The notes beneath the pieces are model-generated. The model saw nothing but the letters and a program-made list of their open reading frames with translations, searched no databases and was not told the origin of the DNA. A program made the position numbers and the translations under genes. Below are positions 9,425 to 17,747 of a stretch of DNA of 64,000 nt, one piece after another. The stretch covers positions 62,001 to 126,000 of the forward strand of contig NZ_KZ819028.1 of assembly GCF_003115845.1 (NCBI RefSeq). Reading direction: 5' to 3'. Source of the stretch: Brenneria roseae subsp. roseae (GTDB lineage: Bacteria > Pseudomonadota > Gammaproteobacteria > Enterobacterales > Enterobacteriaceae). How positions within the stretch are numbered: the stretch's first letter is position 1; each line of letters begins with the position of its first letter.

Positions 9425-10486
9425 ATGACAGCTTACCAGCAGCAACAGCTCGACCTGCTCATACGCCGGTGGCGGACACAGAAACAGCTGGGGACGCCGC
9501 GCTCGGCCAGCGGGCCATACAACAGCATTAGCGATGTCGCTGGCGTTCGTATCGGGCACAGTACGCTGGCAGCCGGCGAAATTCAGACGGGCGTCACCGC
9601 GATTGTGCCCTCAGACGCCAATCTGTTTACGCATCCCCTGCCCTGCGGCGCGGCGGTACTGAACGGTTTTGCCAAACCGATCGGACTGGTTCAGATTGAG
9701 GAACTGGGTCTGTTGCAAACGCCCATTCTGCTCAGCAATACGCTGGCGGTCGGCACCCTGTTCACCGCGCTGACACGCCACGCCATTGCACAAAATCCCG
9801 AATTAGGACGCTCCCAGCCCACGGTCAATCCGCTGGTGCTGGAATGCAATGACGGCTGGCTGAATGACATTCAGGCATTGGCCGTCACCGAACACATGGC
9901 GCAGAACGCGTTGCGGGAAGCCGGAGAAACGTTCAACCGCGGTAGCGTCGGCGCCGGACGCGGCATGAGCTGCTTTGGCCTGAAAGGCGGCATCGGCACC
10001 GCGTCGCGTCTGGTTCCTGAACTCAACGCAACGCTGGGTGTATTGGTGCTGGCCAATTTCGGTACGCTTTCCGCGCTGACGCTGGATGGCGTACAGGCGG
10101 GAGAGGCCATTGCCTCTTTATTATCGCCGGAGCCGACACCACAGAAAGATGCCGGTTCGATCATCATTATTATGGCAACCGACGCGCCGCTGGATGCACG
10201 TCAGCTTCGGCGCATCGCCAAACGTGCCGGCGCCGGTTTAGGCCGGCTGGGCAGCTATTGGGGCCACGGTTCCGGTGATATTGCCGTAGCATTTTCCACG
10301 CAGCCACACCCGCAACCGCCCGAAGACGCCCGGCTGGAAACGCTGTTGAGCGCCGCCGCCGACGCCACTGAACACGCGGTGCTCGACGCCATGCTCAGCG
10401 CGGATGCGGTGACCGGCTTTCGCGGACATCATCGCCCGGCATTACGTCAGGTGCTGGACCGTCTGGCCGCTAATTTATCTGAGTAA
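9425..10486 (+). CDS. P1 family peptidase (DmpA/BapA-type aminopeptidase)
   Basis: A 353-residue member of peptidase family S58, N-terminal nucleophile enzymes that cut themselves into two chains. The expected cleavage point is Gly244-Ser245 in DAGSIIIIMATDAPL; Ser245 would be the nucleophile. Other family blocks are RGSVGAGRGMSCFGLKGGIGTASR and YWGHGSGDIAVAFST. Relatives remove N-terminal D- or L-residues (DmpA) or cleave beta-peptides (BapA), so the natural partner here is an unusual peptide. The start is the ATG at 9425, four bases after AGGAAG; a GTG at 9422 is too close to the ribosome site. No signal peptide, so it acts in the cytosol on imported peptides. Nine bp after gsiD. Confidence 0.9.
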   Translation: MTAYQQQQLDLLIRRWRTQKQLGTPRSASGPYNSISDVAGVRIGHSTLAAGEIQTGVTAIVPSDANLFTHPLPCGAAVLNGFAKPIGLVQIEELGLLQTPILLSNTLAVGTLFTALTRHAIAQNPELGRSQPTVNPLVLECNDGWLNDIQALAVTEHMAQNALREAGETFNRGSVGAGRGMSCFGLKGGIGTASRLVPELNATLGVLVLANFGTLSALTLDGVQAGEAIASLLSPEPTPQKDAGSIIIIMATDAPLDARQLRRIAKRAGAGLGRLGSYWGHGSGDIAVAFSTQPHPQPPEDARLETLLSAAADATEHAVLDAMLSADAVTGFRGHHRPALRQVLDRLAANLSE

Positions 10487-10496
10487 GGAACAGGAT

Positions 10497-11318
10497 ATGA
10501 AAATTTTTATTTCCGCAGACATTGAAGGCGTTGCCGGGGTTATGCGCCCGGAACAGTGCAGCCCCGGCACCGCCGAGTACCAACTGGCTCGCGGGCTGAT
10601 GGAACAGGAAGTCAATGCCGCCATTGACGGCGCCTTCGCGGGGGGCGCGACCGAGGTGGTCGTTGCCGACAGCCACGCCGCCATGGTGAATCTGCGGGCG
10701 GAAAACATCGATTCCCGCGCGCGTCTGGTGCAGGGGAAGCCGCGTGGCTTATCCATGGTGGAAGGGCTGGAACAACAGCAGTATGACGGCATGATGTTCA
10801 TCGGTTATCACAGCGCCGCCGGGGAATTTGGCGTACTGGCCCATACCATCAACGGTCGGGCGTTTTACCGGGTACACATTAACGGCGAAGTCATGGCCGA
10901 GAGTGATATTTATGCCGCCGCCGGCGCCGAGCAACACACGCCACTCTTGCTGGTCAGCGGCGACGATACGCTGCAACAGTGGATCGCCCGCTATTATCCC
11001 GCCACCCACTATGCCTGTGTGAAACGCGCCATTTCCCAACACGCAGCGGAATCATCAAGCCCGGAAATCGCCCGTCAGACCATCCGACAGGCGGCCATGA
11101 AGGCAGTCAGCCACGCGCATCACACCATCACCTCGCGTATTCAGGCTCCGTACCATCTTGAGTTGATGGTGGCAAAACCGGTGCTGGCCGATCTGTTTTG
11201 TCTGATCCCTTGCGTAAAACGTCAGGATGCGATTACCGTCAGTTATACCGCGCAAACCATGGCGGAAATTGTTAGCCTGTTAAGCGCTTTTTCCTATCTG
11301 GCGACAACGCAAAACTGA
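10497..11318 (+). CDS. dppA: D-aminopeptidase, M55 family (DppA-like)
   Basis: A 273-residue zinc enzyme like Bacillus subtilis DppA, which removes D-Ala from D-Ala-D-Ala and D-Ala-Gly-Gly. Metal ligands match the family: Asp8 and Glu10 in SADIEG, His60 in DSHAAM, His105 in FIGYHSAAG, and a Glu near 131-135. It starts ten bp after the P1 peptidase with AAGGAACAGGAT upstream. B. subtilis dppA is also the first gene of a dipeptide ABC transporter operon, so transporter linkage is a recurring theme. No signal peptide. Confidence 0.9.
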   Translation: MKIFISADIEGVAGVMRPEQCSPGTAEYQLARGLMEQEVNAAIDGAFAGGATEVVVADSHAAMVNLRAENIDSRARLVQGKPRGLSMVEGLEQQQYDGMMFIGYHSAAGEFGVLAHTINGRAFYRVHINGEVMAESDIYAAAGAEQHTPLLLVSGDDTLQQWIARYYPATHYACVKRAISQHAAESSSPEIARQTIRQAAMKAVSHAHHTITSRIQAPYHLELMVAKPVLADLFCLIPCVKRQDAITVSYTAQTMAEIVSLLSAFSYLATTQN

Positions 11319-11422
11319 CCCAATGCCGTATCCACAGACATGATGAAAAGCACAGAGACCGTAGAAGGAAATACCGGCGACAGCCGGGAAGCGTAGAAAT
11401 GACGAACCCAATAAGAGGCGGC

Positions 11423-12373
11423 ATGACCAAACCAGTGATTGTGATCCACGGCGGCGCCGGCGCATTGACCCGCTCGGCGATGAGCGCGGAAAAAGAGCAG
11501 CGCTATCTGGCTGCATTGACGGATATCGTCGCCCGTGGGCAGCGTATTCTGGCGCGATACGGCAGCGCGCTGGATGCGGTGACCGAAGCCGTCCGGCTGT
11601 TGGAAGAGTGCCCGTTGTTCAACGCCGGCCACGGTTCGGTATTCACTCACAACGAAACCCACGAACTGGATGCCAGCATCATGGATGGACGCAGCCTGGA
11701 TGCCGGGGCGGTCTGTTGTGTCAGCCATATCCGCAATCCGGTATTGGCGGCCAGAACGGTGCTGGAACAGAGTCAGCATGTCATGTTTACCGCTGAAGGC
11801 GCGGAAGCGTTCGCCCGCCAGCACAACCTTGACATGGTCGAACCGGCGTTTTTCTCGACTGAAGAGCGACGCCGGCAATTGCATCACGCACAAGCCGGAG
11901 CAGGTAACGTCGTACTGGATCATGATGGTCAGGCTAACGATCCTATCGATCCCGATCGCAAGTTCGGCACCGTAGGCGCCGTGGCGCTGGACAGCATGGG
12001 TAATCTGGCGGCGGCGACCTCAACCGGCGGCATGACCAACAAACAGGCCGGACGCGTAGGCGATAGTCCAATCATCGGTGCAGGTTGCTACGCCAATAAC
12101 CGAACAGTAGCCGTGTCTTGTACCGGAACCGGGGAAGTATTTATGCGCACCGTCGCCGCCTACGACGTCTCGGCGCTGATGGACTATGCCGGGCTTACGC
12201 TGGAACAGGCCGGTAATCGTGTGGTGATGGAGAAGCTGGTGCAGTTGGATGGCAGCGGTGGGTTAATTGCGGTCGATCGCAACGGCAATATTGCGCTGCC
12301 GTTTAACAGTGAAGGGATGTACCGCGGCTACGGCTATGTTGGGGAAACGCCTGTCGCGGCGATTTACCGCTGA
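11423..12373 (+). CDS. iaaA: Isoaspartyl peptidase / L-asparaginase
   Basis: A 316-residue Ntn-hydrolase like E. coli IaaA, which precedes gsiABCD there. It cleaves beta-aspartyl dipeptides and shows asparaginase activity after self-cleavage at Gly182-Thr183 (KFGTVGAVAL); Thr183 becomes the nucleophile. TSTGGMTNKQAGRVGDSP and GTGEVFMR substrate loops are present. The ATG at 11423 fits the E. coli start and follows AGAGG; an upstream ATG at 11399 would add eight residues. It lies 104 bp after dppA, so it may be read through or have its own promoter. The gene order is inverted relative to E. coli, where iaaA leads the operon. Confidence 0.93.
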   Translation: MTKPVIVIHGGAGALTRSAMSAEKEQRYLAALTDIVARGQRILARYGSALDAVTEAVRLLEECPLFNAGHGSVFTHNETHELDASIMDGRSLDAGAVCCVSHIRNPVLAARTVLEQSQHVMFTAEGAEAFARQHNLDMVEPAFFSTEERRRQLHHAQAGAGNVVLDHDGQANDPIDPDRKFGTVGAVALDSMGNLAAATSTGGMTNKQAGRVGDSPIIGAGCYANNRTVAVSCTGTGEVFMRTVAAYDVSALMDYAGLTLEQAGNRVVMEKLVQLDGSGGLIAVDRNGNIALPFNSEGMYRGYGYVGETPVAAIYR

Positions 12374-12647
12374 GCGCGGCGAATAACCGATCTGCCGCGC
12401 CAACGATACCGTTACGGATTCGGCCGGCGTTCTGCGCCATCATAGTGCGCCGTGCGCCACCAGTATGCATACAACCACCGTTGCCCAACCTTTAGCTCTC
12501 GTCCTCAATCTCTCCACCCGCTCCGTGTCGGTAAGCGTCACGGTATTGCCGGGAAATGGCGTAATAATTGCATTGTATAGATATCGTCCGAACCTTTCTC
12601 ACGGCATCACACCGAAGAAACACCCGTTGCAACCGGAGCATGTGACC

Positions 12648-13556
12648 ATGCGCTTACGCCACATTGAAATCTTTCAGGCCATTATTCAGGCTGGCACGAT
12701 CAGCGGCGCCGCGCGCCTGCTCAATGTTTCTCAACCTAACGTCAGCCGGGTTCTCAGCCACGCGGAGCAACAGCTTGGTTTCGCATTGTTCGAGCGACAC
12801 GCTCAGGGCATGGTTGCGACGCTTGAAGGCCGCCGCTTAATCCCCAAAGTACAGGAGTTGTTCAGCCAGTTACAAAACATTAGCCAGTTGACCGAACAAA
12901 TCAAAACCGGCAAAGAACAATCGGTTCGTCTGGGCGCGGCCCATGCGTTCGGGCAAATGATCGTTGCGCCCGCGCTGGTAGAGTTTCGCAGGCAGGCTAC
13001 TCTGGTGAATGTCGAACTGGTTACGGAACATTTCAATACCCTGTGCCAAAACATTCTGCAAAACCAGCTCGATTTTGCGCTGATATTTGGGCAACAGGTC
13101 CCTGCCGAATTTCTGGCAGAGCCGCTGTTTCAATCATCCATGGTGGCGCTGCTTCCTAAGGACAGCCCGATAACCGGGCCGGTTTCTCTGGAATGGCTAT
13201 GCAACAACAACCTGCTAATGATGCAGCTACAGGATCCGCTCGGACAGGTGCTGCATCGGGCAATGCGTGACAAAGCCCTGAAACCTTCGACCTCGTTATA
13301 CATCAAAACGTATTCCGTGATTGCCGATATGGTGCTGGCCGGCGGAGGCGTGGGCGTTGTGGATCTTTTTACCGCCTGTCGCTACGCCGATCAGCTTAAG
13401 ATCGTACCGATTGATCAGCCTTTGCCGTTTGAAGTCACACTGATTAGCCGGCGTGATAACCCTCAGTCGCGGGCAACGTTGCAGTTGAAACAGATAATGA
13501 AGAGTAAATGTTGGGAAATCGCCCGCCAAAACGAAGCGCTGTTGCATGCGGCGTAA
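12648..13556 (+). CDS. LysR family regulator of the peptide cluster
   Basis: A 302-residue LTTR. The winged-helix at residues 1-60 (MRLRHIEIFQAIIQAGTISGAARLLNVSQPNVSRVLSHAEQQLG) is canonical and an effector-binding domain follows. The ATG at 12648 is favoured because the HTH begins there and GGAG lies ten bases upstream; the longer frame from 12465 adds an unstructured tail that family members lack. It ends the accessory block, on the same strand as the transporter and peptidases, so it may sense a peptide or amino acid and control them. Target unproven. The 274-bp gap before it (12374-12647) shows no gene and probably holds its promoter. Confidence 0.85.
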   Translation: MRLRHIEIFQAIIQAGTISGAARLLNVSQPNVSRVLSHAEQQLGFALFERHAQGMVATLEGRRLIPKVQELFSQLQNISQLTEQIKTGKEQSVRLGAAHAFGQMIVAPALVEFRRQATLVNVELVTEHFNTLCQNILQNQLDFALIFGQQVPAEFLAEPLFQSSMVALLPKDSPITGPVSLEWLCNNNLLMMQLQDPLGQVLHRAMRDKALKPSTSLYIKTYSVIADMVLAGGGVGVVDLFTACRYADQLKIVPIDQPLPFEVTLISRRDNPQSRATLQLKQIMKSKCWEIARQNEALLHAA

Positions 13557-13716
13557 ACCGACAAGTGAGCTGGGATAACAGCACATTATGAGTACTTATC
13601 CACAACCAATAAGACGATTCACTATCGTCCGACGGCGTAGTTGTAGATTTTGTCCTACCTTGTCCCGGTACTCAACGCTATAATCCCTTCATCATTTGCT
13701 CTACAGGTATGCACCA

Positions 13717-14580
13717 ATGATTCGCAGCATGACCGCTTACGCCCGGCGAGAAATCAAGGGCGACTGGGGAAGCGCAGCCTGGGAACTGCGTTCTGTTAAC
13801 CAGCGCTATCTGGAAACCTACATCCGTTTACCAGAACAATTCCGCAGTCTGGAACCTGTTATTCGCGATCGTATCCGTGCACGATTAACCCGCGGAAAAA
13901 TTGAATGCAACCTGCGTTTCGATCTCGACCCGCGGGCACAAAGTTCGCTGATTTTGAATGAACAGCTGGCAAAACAGCTGGTCAACGCCGCTAACTGGGT
14001 AAAAATGCAGAGCGATGAGGGAGAAATCAATCCGGTCGATATTCTGCGCTGGCCCGGCGTGATGGCCGCTGAAGAGCAGGACCTTGATGCAATCAGCGCC
14101 GAATTATTACAGGGATTGGATGGCGCGCTGGATGACTTCATCACCGCACGGGAAAGCGAAGGTAACGCGCTGAAAGCGCTGATTGAACAGCGCCTGGCTG
14201 GCGTCAGTGCCGAGGTTCTCAAAGTCCGCGCCCATATGCCGAACATCCTGCAATGGCAGCGTGAACGACTGCTGAGCAAACTGGAAGAGGCGCAGGTTCA
14301 GTTGGAAAATAACCGACTGGAACAGGAGCTGGTGATGATGGCGCAGCGCGTTGATGTCGCAGAAGAACTGGACAGGCTGGAAGCCCACGTAGCTGAAACC
14401 TACAAAATCCTGAAAAAAGAAGAAGCCGTAGGCCGCCGTCTGGATTTCATGATGCAGGAATTCAACCGCGAATCTAACACGCTGGCCTCAAAATCCATTA
14501 ATTCCGATGTCACAACTTCCGCGATTGAACTGAAAGTGTTGATTGAGCAGATGCGGGAACAGATCCAGAATATCGAATAA
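13717..14580 (+). CDS. yicC: YicC family endoribonuclease
   Basis: A 287-residue protein, the same length as E. coli YicC and nearly identical at both ends (MIRSMTAYARREIKGDWGSA, and ELKVLIEQMREQIQNIE). YicC-like proteins have been described as RNases, with E. coli YicC linked to decay of the small RNA RyhB. The ATG at 13717 is chosen by conservation; TATAAT at 13679-13684 is a candidate -10. In E. coli it is the direct divergent neighbour of rph; here about 11.8 kb separates them. Confidence 0.95.
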   Translation: MIRSMTAYARREIKGDWGSAAWELRSVNQRYLETYIRLPEQFRSLEPVIRDRIRARLTRGKIECNLRFDLDPRAQSSLILNEQLAKQLVNAANWVKMQSDEGEINPVDILRWPGVMAAEEQDLDAISAELLQGLDGALDDFITARESEGNALKALIEQRLAGVSAEVLKVRAHMPNILQWQRERLLSKLEEAQVQLENNRLEQELVMMAQRVDVAEELDRLEAHVAETYKILKKEEAVGRRLDFMMQEFNRESNTLASKSINSDVTTSAIELKVLIEQMREQIQNIE

Positions 14581-14608
14581 CTTCCACCCGGTTCCACCGA
14601 CTGCCACA

Positions 14609-14634
14609 ACGCCCTGTTTTCAGGGCGTTTTTGT
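14609..14634 (+). terminator. yicC intrinsic terminator
   Basis: A stem ACGCCCTG/CAGGGCGT with loop TTTT and a following TTTTTG run lies 29 bp after the yicC stop. Confidence 0.9.
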
Positions 14635-14778
14635 TGCCATCAACGTCTACTGCGTACTACCCGAATCCACCGAAATCCACTGTCGAGTGGGTAGTACATT
14701 GGGTAGTACAATCGCTTTACAAGCCAAAATGTTCGTTTTATAACCTATATACTATCCACTTTTTCGCGCAGACCACGA

Positions 14779-15078
14779 TTGACGGGCGCTGGCGGAGGCC
14801 GCTCTCAGGCCGAAGACGCCCGCAGAAAGGTCAGGAAAGGCGACGATCCTATCGCCGAACGTAAACGCAATCGCCCCGCCAGAATCCATACCGTCGATGA
14901 ACTGTTTAACGACTGGAAACAGGATTTGGTGCGACGCCTTAAACACCCGCATATCCCACAGCGGATCTTCGCCAGAGAGATCGCGCCACACATTGGCGAG
15001 CTGGCGTTAGGCAAGGTCACACCGCTGGACATACGCGCCATCATCCAGCAAATCACCGCCAGCGGCCAGAATATGTAA
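14779..15078 (+). pseudogene. Tyrosine integrase remnant, forward (N-terminal/core-binding part)
   Basis: The translated stretch contains the P4-type integrase run from the arm-binding domain into the core-binding domain: AEDARRKVRKGDDPIAERKR, then DELFNDWKQDLVRRLKHP and APHIGELALGKVTPLDIRAIIQQITASG. The N-terminal ~60 residues and the whole catalytic domain (R...HxxR...Y) are missing. Similarity stops at about 15072, where integrase sequence in the opposite orientation begins. No tRNA gene is visible next to it, although such integrases usually sit beside one. Confidence 0.8.
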
Positions 15079-15480
15079 TTGCATAAACAGATCCAGCGCC
15101 TGCCGGGAGAGATAGACCACATACGGACGTCCCGCGCCACGGCGGTTGGCTTTCATTTTCTCCGCCGGTATGGTCCATTCGGCATTCACAAAATCGATCT
15201 CATCCTAAGTGACGTTAACGATGGAATTTTTTCTGACCAGCGTCAGCATGATGATCTTGAACGCGACTTTGAGCGCATGAGAGGTCTGCGCGCTTTCAAC
15301 GCCGATGCGGACGCCACCCTACTATTCACCTGCTCACAGTGGTTGCGCAGTATATCGGGCGTGATCTCGCTTAACAGCTTTTTGCCGAACTTCGGAGCGA
15401 CGTCGCGTTTGATAATGCCCTGTATTATGCAGCGCGTGCTGTCTTTATAGTTGGCGTTATCAAAATTTTTCACGGTAAAA
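15070..15480 (-). pseudogene. Tyrosine integrase remnant, reverse (core-binding and part of catalytic domain)
   Basis: Reading the minus strand from 15480, one frame gives a core-binding domain (RDVAPKFGKKLLSEITPDIL, then RVASASALKAR). After a frameshift or deletion near 15200-15243 another frame gives the start of the catalytic domain (DEIDFVNAEWTIPAEKMK, YVVYLSRQALDLFMQLHIL). The catalytic Arg, His and Tyr set is absent. It abuts the forward remnant tail to tail at about 15075. This is a second, independent integrase remnant or an inverted part of the same one. Confidence 0.75.
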
Positions 15481-15767
15481 ATGACCGGAACAAGATGGAA
15501 ATCGATAGCAGTCAGAAAACAAAAATCGCCAGTAATCCATATGATTTTGCTGGCGCGGGAGACAGGCGATTTGCGAGGCTTTGGGCTGATGATCAATAGG
15601 TTTCATTATATCCATTTGACTGCAATTTTTACGTCAAGAATGACGGTTTATAAAAATCATAAAAAATGACACTCGTACTGAATATATCTCTATTTTTATA
15701 AACTACTTTAGCCAGTTCCTGATCACCTTTTTTATAAGTTCCGTGAATTCACTACATAGCATCCACG

Positions 15768-16844
15768 TTACTGACTCAATTCACGCAGCAGCCTAGTGTT
15801 GATATACAGCTTCTCACGACCAACTGTCATTTCCTCCAGCACGCCAATATCTACTAACTGTTTGAGATATGTTGATGCCGTTTGGCGTTTGGCCACACCC
15901 CGTTCAACAAGGTTATCGATCCGGCAATACGGCCGCGCAAAAATCGCCTGGATAAGTTCATGGGTGTAGATTTTCGGCAGCTTCTCGCGCACATACGCGG
16001 TGGTTTCCGCCATCAATGCCCGGACAACCGATATCTTATCAATCGTCCACCGCGACGTGTTATCCACTGCCTCTAACATAAACAAAATCCACGATTCCCA
16101 GTCCCCGTCTTCTGTTACCCTGCGCAGAAATAGGTAGTAATCATCACGCCTTTCTAAGATGAAGCGGGACAAATACAGAATAGGCAGAGAAAGCAATCCA
16201 GTCTGAATCAGGTACAGAATATTCAGGATACGGCCCGTTCGTCCGTTTCCGTCAGGGAACGGGTGGATGCACTCAAACTGATAGTGCGCAATAGCCATTT
16301 TCACCAACGGATCTAAATCATCATCACCGTGTATAAACCGCTCCCAGTTCGCCAGTAAGTTACGAATGGCGTCCTCACCCACCGGCGGCGTGTATACCAC
16401 GTTATTATTCTGATCACGCAATACCGTACCCGGCGTTTTCCTGATATCGGTTTGCACTGCGCGTAATTTGGTGCAGATAGTTACCGCTGTATTTGTGCAG
16501 AGTGGATTGTCCTCAAGGTGGATATAGCCATCATAAAGCGCAGTACGATAGCGCAGCGCTTCTTTGGTGGCCGGATCTGCGCCATCTGCGCGGTCAGCAT
16601 ACTGAAAGAGCTGATCGCTGGTCGTTACGATGTTCTCAATGCGCGAAGAGTCTTTCGCTTCCAGCATCGGAAGGATGTTTATCAACAAACCCTGATCGGG
16701 GATCAACTCACCGGCAGTTTTTAACTCTGCGATTGCTGCGCGCGCACTTATGCACGCTTTGAGTACGAGGCGCGTTTCAACGCGCTCCAGATCGGGCGGC
16801 AGTATCGGCAACGCGTTGTTAGGGGTTTCTGGATTCCAATTCAT
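15768..16844 (-). CDS. Class II Fic protein (putative AMP transferase) with C-terminal winged helix
   Basis: A 358-residue protein built like Shewanella SoFic. The N-terminal inhibitory helix motif (S/T)xxxE(G/N) is at Ser66-Glu70-Asn71 (SSRIEN), placing it in class II. The catalytic Fic loop HPFPDGNGRTGR spans 194-205, with His194 the expected base. A winged-helix-like region at about 285-355 (RIDNLVERGVAKRQTASTYL) ends the chain. Such enzymes transfer AMP from ATP to target or self hydroxyl groups, and the Glu side chain holds the enzyme off. Target unknown. No Shine-Dalgarno sequence precedes the ATG. It lies in the decayed integrase zone and is flanked upstream by three 70-bp repeats. No antitoxin gene adjoins it, consistent with built-in inhibition. 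Confidence 0.92.
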   Translation of the reverse strand: MNWNPETPNNALPILPPDLERVETRLVLKACISARAAIAELKTAGELIPDQGLLINILPMLEAKDSSRIENIVTTSDQLFQYADRADGADPATKEALRYRTALYDGYIHLEDNPLCTNTAVTICTKLRAVQTDIRKTPGTVLRDQNNNVVYTPPVGEDAIRNLLANWERFIHGDDDLDPLVKMAIAHYQFECIHPFPDGNGRTGRILNILYLIQTGLLSLPILYLSRFILERRDDYYLFLRRVTEDGDWESWILFMLEAVDNTSRWTIDKISVVRALMAETTAYVREKLPKIYTHELIQAIFARPYCRIDNLVERGVAKRQTASTYLKQLVDIGVLEEMTVGREKLYINTRLLRELSQ

Positions 16845-17054
16845 ATGGTTAAAAAAACCGTTTTCATCGACATATAGTTATAATATGTCGATGCTATGAA
16901 CATGTCACGCCATCATGTTTAAAAAATCGCGTTTTATCAACACATAGCTGAAATGTGTCGATACCATAAACATGTTCTGTCCGTATGTTTAAAAAAATGC
17001 ATTTCATCAACACATGGTCGAAACGCGTTTATCGAATAATACCTCTCCGTCACT
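16845..17054. repeat. Three tandem 70-bp imperfect repeats upstream of fic
   Basis: Units begin at 16845, 16915 and 16985, each opening ATG(G/T)TT followed by an A-run and holding a dyad at unit positions 21-49. Unit one has perfect 11-bp arms, CATCGACATAT/ATATGTCGATG (16865-16875, 16883-16893, 7-bp spacer). Unit two has TATCAACACAT/ATGTGTCGATA (one mismatch; 16935-16945, 16953-16963). Unit three (dyad near 17005-17033) is decayed to about 7 of 11. Units one and two match at roughly 48 of 70 positions. Confidence 0.85.
16865..16908 (-). promoter_or_regulatory. fic promoter overlapped by operator dyad
   Basis: On the minus strand GTGACA (16908-16903) and TATTAT (16885-16880) are exactly 17 bp apart, each one base off the sigma-70 consensus. 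The predicted start near 16873 gives a leader of about 28 bases. The perfect 11-bp dyad in the proximal repeat spans the -10 and the start, so a bound protein would block transcription. The Fic winged helix is a candidate binder (inference). Confidence 0.65.
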
Positions 17055-17369
17055 AAAACCCGCTCTAACAGCCCGATTATACGGGCGGTTTCTTTCTCAC
17101 AATGTCTCATCATTGATCTCTTTTGCGCAGCGCCTGCATTCCTCAATACCCCCCCTTAGATGCCAGTAGATCATTTCCACCCTTTGTCTTATTCTCATAC
17201 ATCGTCATATGTTCAATAAGGGCGGGTTCATTGGTAGTTAACAAGCTGAGTTTGATGTGCCCTCGCCCAAACAGAACCAAAATGAGTAAACTGACGATAG
17301 TCTTTATCGCTGTGGCCGTACATAATCGTTGATTCAGGTAGTCAAAACAGTTCAGGAAAGGGAAGTATT

Positions 17370-17459
17370 TTGAGGCTTGTCGTTATATTTATTGCTATTG
17401 CCGTCCTGCTGCTCAGTGTATTTATGTATATGAGCAATACAGCGCCGTTACCGTGGTGA
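17370..17459 (+). CDS. Candidate 29-residue hydrophobic peptide
   Basis: A TTG at 17370, preceded by AGGAAAGGGAAG, opens a 29-codon frame that reads as one membrane span (residues ~3-20, VVIFIAIAVLLLSVFMYM) with a short polar tail ending APLPW. It stops 36 bp before the DUF333 lipoprotein gene on the same strand. It could be a small membrane protein, but a TTG start and chance hydrophobicity limit confidence. A shorter ORF at 17283-17333 (MSKLTIVFIAVAV...) has a similar start. The surrounding 17055-17495 holds no other gene I can support. Confidence 0.35.
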   Translation: MRLVVIFIAIAVLLLSVFMYMSNTAPLPW

Positions 17460-17495
17460 AGAGGTGTCTGCAAGTATACGTAAGGAAATATTCGA

Positions 17496-17747
17496 ATGAG
17501 ATTTGAAATGAAGTACGCTACGGCATTCCTGGCGCTAATGGTTGTTGCTGGATGTAGCGCTCAACATGGCGTTAGCGCCAAGAAATCAGTCGGCATGCCT
17601 AATCCTGCATCCGTTTATTGCCAGGAAAAAGGCGGCAAGCTGGAGATGGTTGAAATGAATAGCGGCACAGTCGGGTACTGCGTATTGCCAAACGGCGAGC
17701 GTATCGAAGAGTGGGCGCTTTACCGTCGAGACCATAATCAATCATAG
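17496..17747 (+). CDS. DUF333 lipoprotein, YoaF-like
   Basis: An 83-residue predicted outer-membrane lipoprotein. A lipobox (VVAGC, Cys20) follows a short signal peptide, and the DUF333 core MPNPASVYCQEKGG...CVLPNGERIEEWALYRRD is complete. E. coli YoaF is the nearest protein I recall. The two core cysteines probably form a disulphide. AAGGAA precedes the ATG by about nine bases; an in-frame ATG four codons later is also possible. Function unknown. Confidence 0.85.
   Translation: MRFEMKYATAFLALMVVAGCSAQHGVSAKKSVGMPNPASVYCQEKGGKLEMVEMNSGTVGYCVLPNGERIEEWALYRRDHNQS

Noticed and set aside
8504-9559. Long minus-strand open frame opposite gsiD
   Set aside because: It is His/Gln/Arg-rich antisense of a clear permease gene with no motif of its own.
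16937-17146. Minus-strand 69-codon frame upstream of fic as a possible antitoxin
   Set aside because: It runs across two of the 70-bp repeats, has no family likeness, and class II Fic proteins carry their inhibitor within the chain.
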